64,000 bases of DNA, from NCBI GenBank assembly GCA_038049695.1, contig CP142453.1, positions 18,232,001-18,296,000 on the forward strand, written 5' to 3'. The DNA comes from Cinnamomum chago (Eukaryota; Streptophyta; Magnoliopsida; Laurales; Lauraceae). How positions within the stretch are numbered: the first letter of the stretch is position 1; each line of letters opens with the position of its first letter. Positions 57,067 through 64,000 of the stretch are shown here, piece after piece. A model generated the notes under the pieces. It ran no database searches. It worked only from the letters and a program-made list of their open reading frames with translations, and was not told the origin of the DNA. Position numbers and translations under genes: made by a program.

Positions 57067-57902
57067 GATCTTCATCGTGAAAAAATCGCGACACTCTCCT
57101 ATCCATCCATCAACTTAAGCCTTATGATCTCATCAGCTTCATCAAATTGCACAATCGAAGCTTCTGGGAAAATCTTTTAAAAAAAATGAAGTGATTTAGA
57201 CTAATTAAATCATTTATTTGCTTGAATAAAGGATGGGAAGCCCGAACACGTTATTGAAAGCCCTGCTGACTCAGGTTGATGCACTAAATGGGTGGGCTTA
57301 TATGGCCTGTATTTAACAGTCAAGCTGAGGACCTGGCTCATGAACACCCCTAGCTAGTTAAGTCTATCATCATGTATATTTGTCTGTTTGGCCAAACCAA
57401 TGGATCTGAAATTACACATTTTGACCGTGTGGTGGGACTAGTTTCCAAGCCATAAGAGAACACATCATATGTTCGTGCTTCTCTGAAAATAGAAACAAAA
57501 AAGACACATTGGACGCTTCTTGTGCATCTACTGGGAGGACCCTGGTAGAGTGTTCCTGGGGCCGAATTAAGCACACTATACCTAAGAAAGTTAAAGAATT
57601 TAAAGAAACCCCGGTGGATTTTGAAAATTATTATGTGTTTTTCCTTTACATTAGCCTCTTTCCCCAATATTTCTTTTACATTTTCTTCTCGTTATCTACA
57701 ATGAAAAACAGAAACATTGAGCTACAAGGAAAGCCCCCATAACAATTTGCTCTCTATTGCATAATCCCCTCCTTGCACAGATTCACCCTCTCACTCATGC
57801 ATGAACACATGAGGTGGCCCCTATTGCATTATTTTCATTGAGAATTGTTGCTCTATTTATAGACTACCACAATTATCATTGACATCAACACTAGTCCTAA
57901 CC
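57067..57902. repeat. Tail of duplication unit 2
   Basis: Partner of about 41630-42510. Ends at ctagtcctaacc, where it is joined directly to intron 3 of GDSL copy C. No gene seen. Confidence 0.75.
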
Positions 57903-58484
57903 CCAGCTATTTTTTTATCAAAAGAGCATGGAAAGTGAAAATGCTTTTCAATAATAAAAAAGTTTTCACATTTGACGTTGCCACTTTTCTACGAGCAAAA
58001 GTGGAAAAAAGTGAACTAAAACTTTGTGATTCCATTGACAAGCGTACGAGTGTAGGGACACTCAGAATGGATTTTCCACCACTGTGAAAAAGGATGTCTG
58101 TGAATCCGGTTTTCCACATCACCTCACCAACGTGCCCCTAATTTTTTATGAGTCTACTTTTACGAACTAAAATTAATTATAAGGGGCCCATGTAGAAATT
58201 AAAATCCTTGCGGATACATTCATATTATTGCCAAAACCCCATATAAGAAAACCCAAAACCCAGATAAAGATTTCTATGTGAGTTAGGAGGGCTTATGCTG
58301 GTTAGACGGGTTAGGTGTGTCAACCCATGTCTGTCCTATTTACCTGCAAGTGAGGATTTCCTAACTTGCAACTAACCCAATAATAAATTCAGGTCAGGTG
58401 CAGGTCGGGTTGGACGGGTCGGAGATGTGTGGTGTTATTGGGCCGGGTCAAACATGTGTGTGTGTGAGAGAGAGAGAGACTCAC

Positions 58485-60602
58485 ACTCAGTTGATCTTTG
58501 AACTTTGAAGTGAGATCCTCAATGAACTTGTCATTGTCAGAGGGGGGAAGTTCTGAAACATATCATTGCTTCCCACACTAACAAGGAAGACAGATTTGGA
58601 GAGAAAGACATTGGCCGCGTGCTCGCCCATCTGGGCCATCAGATTGCCTTGGACCATCTCGAATTGTTGGATCTGGGTCCCCATTGGGACCACAACCTAA
58701 GCAAGGTCAATGTAATAGAGCTTAGTCTAATAACCTTGAGATGATGCAGAAGAAGTTGACAAAGAAGACTAATATTATGAGGGGATGACAATGCTTAAGT
58801 TATAAAGAAATGCTTACATAATTTCTTCCTGTAGAGTTGAGAATGCCAGCACCTCCAGAAGCAAAGCTAACTCCCTTTCCAATTTGCTTAGGGAATGTAG
58901 AGTTTGTAAGAGAGAGAAAAGGTGGTGGGCTTCTCCTAAAGCCCATCAGTTTGGCTGAAATATACAGCAATCACATGATTATATATAGATCTAATTAAAA
59001 TAGAACTCCATATTAACAAAAAAAAAAAAAAAAAAGAGATAGGATATAGGAATAGATAAGCAATATATGAAAAATAGGGTTCATCTTTCATTATTTAACT
59101 CTCTTATTCAAGACTTTGAAATTGATTGTCAAAATAAAAATGGTTAATGGCCATTGGAAAAGTGAAAATACCAAATGAAATCACTTTTCATTTTTTTCAA
59201 GTGATTTGGTGTGTTCCGTTCAACCTGAAAGCATGCAAATAATGGAGAGTAATTAGGGGTAGATCTAGCATTGCAGGACAGCCGGACAGGAGGTGGCACC
59301 CAAAAAATTTTAATACCTAGAAGTTTTTTTAACATATAGTCCCTTCAGAATTTTTCTTCATTTCTACATAGTGACCCTCAAGGAAATTTCTTGGATTGGG
59401 AGTTGGGGTCTAAATTACTTCCCTTTATAGCCAAAAATATGGATAACATTTGACACTGTTTTAAGGGCTTCAGAGTGGGGTCCCGATCATAGCAGTTGAG
59501 TCCTGAACGGGGCCAACTCTACATGATCAACCCGATTGTTTACACAAGTCTCATGAGTGTTGAACTAGGGCAACTATTGATTCACAAGGAATAGTAAGGG
59601 GCTCAGAGGGCTTCCCACAATTGCCATCCCTGAAAATTCTCTACTCATGCTTCAGAACTTTTGAAAGAGAGAGTAGGATATGTAGCTAAGGTGGTGATGA
59701 AAATGGGTCCTTGAATACCCAAAAACCAGACCTGATCCAGAAAAAAATGGACATGGGTCCAAAGTTTGGATGCATCATAGATTTGGGCTCAGGTTAAATG
59801 CTAATCAGAGCGATTTGTGGGGCCTTAAGACCATTCATTTTAGGGCACCAACAAATGACAACACACTAGAGAGGGAGCCCTCAAGTGAGGGGAGTAAACC
59901 TCGGGTGAGGTGGGGGCCCCTCTAGTGAGATATCACAGTCTCGGGTGAGGAAAGGTGCATGTTCGGGTTCGAACTCAGGACAGGTGGGTAAGAACTGACG
60001 CCTCCTTTCCATTTGAGTGGGCTACCTTTTCATGTGTATGTAGCCTCTCTCTTGGGTCCGACGGCTTGGGGTGTAAAAAAAAAAAAAAATGACAACACAC
60101 TGGCTCAGTGGCCCCAACTTTCCAACTTGCTGTCTAACTCAGAAGGGCATGAGCAATCAACAATTTGACCAGGAGACTAACATTCAGCCCGGTGTCTTAC
60201 CAAATGAGCCCATTGGGCAGGTCAGGACAAGTCGAGTCGAATTCTCCAACTATGACTGGCCCATATCAAGAAAAAAAAAAAAATGGTGGGCCCGTGAACC
60301 AACCGCAAATAGTGAAATTACCAAAATACCCCTGACGGCTACATACCCAGAAAGTCTGCAGTGTTAAAGCCATTGCTGAACCTCCCAGTGGGTCTAGCCC
60401 CGGGAAAATCAACGCCATTGTGAGGGAAATTTGCCCTTGCAGTGCTCTGAGGCAAGAAGTTGTTGGTCCCAACATCTACTGTTGAGTCCCCAAAGACGAA
60501 AAGAGCTGGCACTTCTCCTGCATCAGCCATTGGCAGTGCCAACAAGGCCACTAGAGAGAGATGAAGGGAAAGAAAGGGAAGGAGACTCCATTTATCAGAC
60601 AT
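58485..60602 (-). pseudogene. GDSL esterase/lipase copy C (exons 1-3 only, frameshifted)
   Basis: Exons 60602-60347, 58954-58818 and 58696-58485 match copy B. Exon 3 has one G fewer in the run at about 58542-58547 (six against seven in copy B at 48698-48704), which shifts the frame after NFPP and leads to an early stop. Exons 4 and 5, with the catalytic Asp and His, are absent because the unit begins within intron 3. The N-terminus (MSDKWSLLPF) and GDSTVD are intact. The upstream region lacks the TATAAATA and the repeated block of copies A and B. It is a clear pseudogene, though its transcript could still share sequence with copy B. Confidence 0.93.
59868..60086 (+). mobile_element. SINE-like retroposon in GDSL copy C (shorter copy)
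   Basis: Same insertion as 50040-50370, with identical 15-bp duplications aaatgacaacacact (59853-59867 and 60087-60101). It lacks about 110 bp of the head present in copy B. Confidence 0.7.
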
Positions 60603-61960
60603 AGGAGAGCTTCTATATATCTGTGAATGCCCAATTAACTCTGTTCTCATCTCATATATATACTTACAGGAACTTTAACATGTCTGTCATAAAACAAGAA
60701 GCACTTGCTACTTTCAATTGGGACTTGGGCCGGTCCATTAGGTTAAAAAAAAAACATAGGCCAGCTCATTGGGCGGATTAACCTAGCAATGGTGAACAAT
60801 GGAAGGTTCTTTGAGCGGATTAACCAATCAAATTGTGGACCTAAGTTAACAAAAAATTTTTTTATCTCAAATTGTGAACCTGATGTCCCTTATAAACAAT
60901 GTTCTAAAAATCAGAATGGCTTGAGAGATTCAACAGTTGGTTCATTTTTTACCAAAAAAAAAAAAAAAAAACAGATGGTTTGTTCACTGCAGTCAAACCT
61001 GAAACCTCGGAATCATCATGACATAATAATTACAATCAGAAGAGTCTAATATCATCAATAGGAGTCTGCTAAAATGGTACTACTTTGTGACATCAATAGA
61101 ACTTGTAATTAATTGTGGCAATATTTTTTTAAAGCCGATATCTGTGTTGGATTAAACTGGTGGTTTTTATGACCATTAGATTTTCCATTTATGGTTTTAT
61201 TATTGACGAAGTGAGGGGTGGAAGATCTAAGTCGCGGAATTTTCATTTGGGTTGTACGGACAATAGTCAAGTTAAGAAATCAAATATCTTAAATCTCCTT
61301 ATGGTGGTCACACCAGTGTAGTAATACATAGGTCCCCCAGGACAGATGTCAAAGGACCTATTATTATTACCTGGGTAACTGAAGGACCCTACCTGAAAAA
61401 AAACTAGTGTAAATATAGTATGACAATTTTTTTAGGAACAAATAGAGCATTCCTACCTTGTAGGGGAGTATAGCCTGTGGGGCCCACCGACAGGATGAAC
61501 AATGGAAGCCCTATTACACAAGCTAACCTCTCCTTCCCCTCCACGGTGATGGAGGCCACCTGCCCCACCTTGGTCAATGCGAGCCCTTAATCTACACTAA
61601 CCCCTCTTTCCACACAACAAAAAGGGATTGCTCAGTTGGTTGACTGCTCTTCATGCACCTTGTCCGACTGTCCAGTGATCAATTCCTCGTACCACTCTTT
61701 CCACCGTATGGGCTTCCTCTTCCCACATGCGTGGACTCAACCCCTCTTTCCACACTACTACCTTCCACATGCACTCAACCTATTACCACCACAAAAACTA
61801 AATATATAAATAAAATAATAAATTGGCCCAAATATGACACCATATAACTCTAGTGGCCAGGTTTGGACAACTTTGAAGTGCCTAGAACGCTTTTGTGACC
61901 AAATAGTTTTCACCTTTTGCACACAGGTAGTGACATGGAGCCCTTGTAAAACCCTATCAT
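60603..61960. repeat. Diverged upstream flank of GDSL copy C
   Basis: Scattered similarity to the flanks of A and B (gagcggattaaccaa; ggacctattattatta; gtggggcccacc) shows common origin but much more divergence than the gene body. No gene recognised. Confidence 0.6.
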
Positions 61961-62600
61961 GACCTCTAGGCCATGGCGGACAGGAGCGGGGGGAGCCACA
62001 AAAAAAATAAAAAATGAAAAACCCCCTTGGGGTATTGAAAATTATTTTCACTTATTTACAATAGCCCTACAAAAAAATTTGAAAATGTTATAGGAAGTTT
62101 AAGTATTTTTTCACCAGTGACCCCTCCAAAAAAATTTCTTACATAGTGCGCCCCCACCACTCCCCAAGGCAAATTTTCTGATTCCGCTCCTAGGCAGACC
62201 TAGGAATTCTTCCTTCAAGGTGGGGGGCCACTATGTAGAAATAAAATCTTGGGAGGGCTGCATATAATTTTAAAACATATAAGGGTTTTTTTGGAAACTT
62301 TGTGTGGAGGGGGGGTAAATAAAAAAATTATAAAACTCTTAAAACCTTAAGGGTTTTTCTATAATTTTGGAGGGACCATGGCGCCTGCGAGACCCCCCTA
62401 GTTCCGTCACTAATGGCGGACCCGGGATTTTCATTTGGGTGGTGCGGGCAATAGTCTAGTTAAGAAGTTAAATAATAAAATAACATTTTAACGTATTATT
62501 TAAGAAATTCCTCGAATCTCATGGATACGGTCACACCCACGTTGTAAAATGTAGGTCCACCCGTGCCTCTAGGTGGGTCACACTGGTCGGACTGTTCTTA
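61961..62600. repeat. Old degenerate repeats
   Basis: Blocks such as ggcggacccgggattttcatttggg (in part) and aggtccacccgtgcctctagg recur in weaker form near 61215-61330. No coding content. Confidence 0.35.
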
Positions 62601-63157
62601 GGTCCCGTTTGTTTACTAGCATTCCTGACTGGAATTCAGGTTTGCAGGGGTTTTTGAATTCATGTCGGTAAATACTTTGTTTGATTGAGTTTCAAGTGTG
62701 GATATGTGATATCCTGGTATTCCGGACGCAGCTATCGATGGGGTTTTGGAATGCTGGGATGGGGAGTAGCATTTGAGAATTCCGATTGTTGTCATTCGTT
62801 CTGACGAGAAGAGGATTCCCCAACGGTCATCTGCAGATTCAAATCTAAACCTTCTTTCTATTGATTTTTTTCCCTGGTGAGCATCTCCCCTTCCTCTTTC
62901 ATCCTTTGTTCTATATTTTTTTTTCTCAACATTGATCGTTTGCAAGGCAGGATGATGGATCTCGGATTAAAAAAGATATGATTTCTCAGTTATGTGATTT
63001 ACTATTCCAATGGTTTCTTGTATGCTTGGGTTTGATGAACTTGAGCAGAAAACCCCTTTCCTCTCATGTTAGGGTTTGGTGAGGAACCTAGCAGAAATGG
63101 GGCTTCTTCTTCTTCTCATCTTTGATGGAAGTATTGGAGATGGTTGGGTGTTCCGGT
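62601..63157. other. Intergenic, no gene seen
   Basis: A transposon-end-like ggtcccgtttgtttactagcattcc (in part) at 62600 has no clear partner. Nothing else was recognised. Confidence 0.45.
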
Positions 63158-63400
63158 GGATGGATCCATAAGCGCAGTCAGGCTTCCCGGCTCTGCATAC
63201 CCAGTAAGCCCCTCCAATATATTCTGTGTATCTCCATTGCTAAGTGTAACCGTCACCGTCAGATCCTTCCATGTGAGCCTCGCCGACACGTCTCCAATAA
63301 ATTCAGTACCAGCCTTCTCCTTCCAAAGAGTCTCACTAAGAGGACTTAATCCCCCAGCCACCATCCCATTCCTTGGTGGCTTACTACCCTCTATCTCCAT
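63158..63400 (-). pseudogene. N-terminal fragment of an ABCG (WBC11-like) half-transporter
   Basis: Eighty-one codons from MEIEGSKPPRNG to LTALMDPS match the start of plant ABCG11/ABCG12/15-type transporters (LSPLSETLWKEK, FIGDVSARLTWKDLTVTV, ILEGLTGYAEPGSLTALM). These are plasma-membrane exporters of cutin and wax precursors, normally about 690 residues. Similarity ends where Walker A (GPSGSGKST) should start: the text is DPSTGTP, then a stop at about 63116. No further ABC or membrane segment lies downstream, which is GDSL territory. The first Met of MEIE is chosen because known members start there. A truncated gene copy is the likely reading. Confidence 0.82.
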
Positions 63401-64000
63401 AATAACTTGGTTTGCAGAATTTCTCATCTCTCCTCCGTATATTCAGCTACAATAGAAATAGAGACAGTCTACAGAAAGAAAACTTGTGATCTTTTTTTAT
63501 AGGAAGAGAGAAAGAAACCCCACAAAGAAATCATGTTTACCACCCAAATTCTACAAATTAATAGGGGCATTTGGAATGGAATGCTGCCGTTGGACTCCCA
63601 TTTAACTGTCTTACATTTTCAGAGAGGGATTCAAATACACCCTTTCAATACAGATTGATTAAGGGCCAATAGTGCAAAATGGGATTCAAATACATTGTGC
63701 AAAATGGAATTTTCAGCTTTTTCTACTGCTATCTGAGCTATTGTGCTTCTGATGTTCCTCTTCATTGTTGGGCTTAATTTCTTGTCCTCACTATTAATTA
63801 CTAGTATAACATGCATTTTAGATTATTGCACATCTAAATGGAGGACCTTTTCAGCATCATCCAATACCTCAAAAGTATTTGAAGCAAACCTTAGGCTCTG
63901 GGACAGCCACATTTCCCAAAAAGTCACCTCTTCAGCATGAAACCACTGCCAGCTTTTGAGAAGTATTAAAATGCCTCTTTAGCTTTTAAAATCAACTCTT
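63401..64000. other. Right edge, no supported gene
   Basis: Just upstream of the ABCG fragment. A minus-strand open frame at about 63830-63960 shows no family motif I recognise. Confidence 0.4.

Larger units (their letters stand above)
57903..60602 (-). repeat. Duplication unit 3 (copy of about 48001-50884)
   Basis: Nearly identical to unit 2 across intron 3, exons 1-3, intron 1 and the SINE-like insertion. The near identity stops around the start codon of copy C. Confidence 0.88.

Noticed and set aside
63830-63960. Minus-strand open stretch (…VTFWEMWLSQSLRFASNTFEV) near the right edge
   Set aside because: Possibly an exon, but no start, no recognisable family and only one weak splice acceptor were seen.

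Overview
The window is nuclear DNA of a flowering plant. The evidence is spliced plant-type genes with GT-AG introns (GDSL esterase/lipase, ARID-HMG box, ABCG), a MIR394 hairpin, plant Copia (Sirevirus-type) and Ty3/gypsy elements primed from tRNA-like sites, tRNA-derived SINEs, hAT-like MITEs and long GA microsatellites. I cannot name the species. No bacterial, organellar or CRISPR feature is visible. Most of the sequence is transposon-derived or unassigned intergenic DNA.

Left part (1-21950): the 5' end of a Ty3/gypsy element with its LTR (1-1595); the first four exons of an ARID-HMG box gene on the minus strand (5161-7301), whose HMG-box exons are not seen; MITE and palindrome clusters; a ~145-bp tandem array interrupted by a foldback MITE (9926-11250); four or five SINE insertions, several with clear target duplications; and a plus-strand MIR394 gene (hairpin 19781-19902) with a TATA box just upstream.

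Centre and right (21960-61960): a cluster of three GDSL esterase/lipase copies, all on the minus strand, carried on a large segmental duplication. Copy A (24709-28559) has lost the exon-3 splice donor in an expanded microsatellite. Copy B (46779-50884) reads as an intact five-exon gene for 360 residues. Copy C (58485-60602) has only exons 1-3, with a frameshift in exon 3. Upstream flanks and tail sequences are shared: 28300-30846 plus 40968-42510 match 50625-53617 plus 53618-57902. A 10.1-kb Sirevirus-like Copia element (30847-40967) interrupts unit 1. A young, internally reduced Copia element (54311-57061) interrupts unit 2. The uninterrupted paralogous sites serve as empty sites and date several insertions relative to the duplication. 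Two long solo-LTR-like blocks (21960-24406 and 42591-46561) lie just beyond the 3' ends of copies A and B; the second hosts a TIR transposon carrying a degenerate GRF zinc-finger exon.

Right end (62000-64000): old repeats and an 81-codon N-terminal fragment of an ABCG half-transporter that stops at the Walker A position. The host loci that look functional are MIR394, GDSL copy B and perhaps the ARID-HMG gene if it continues beyond the left edge.
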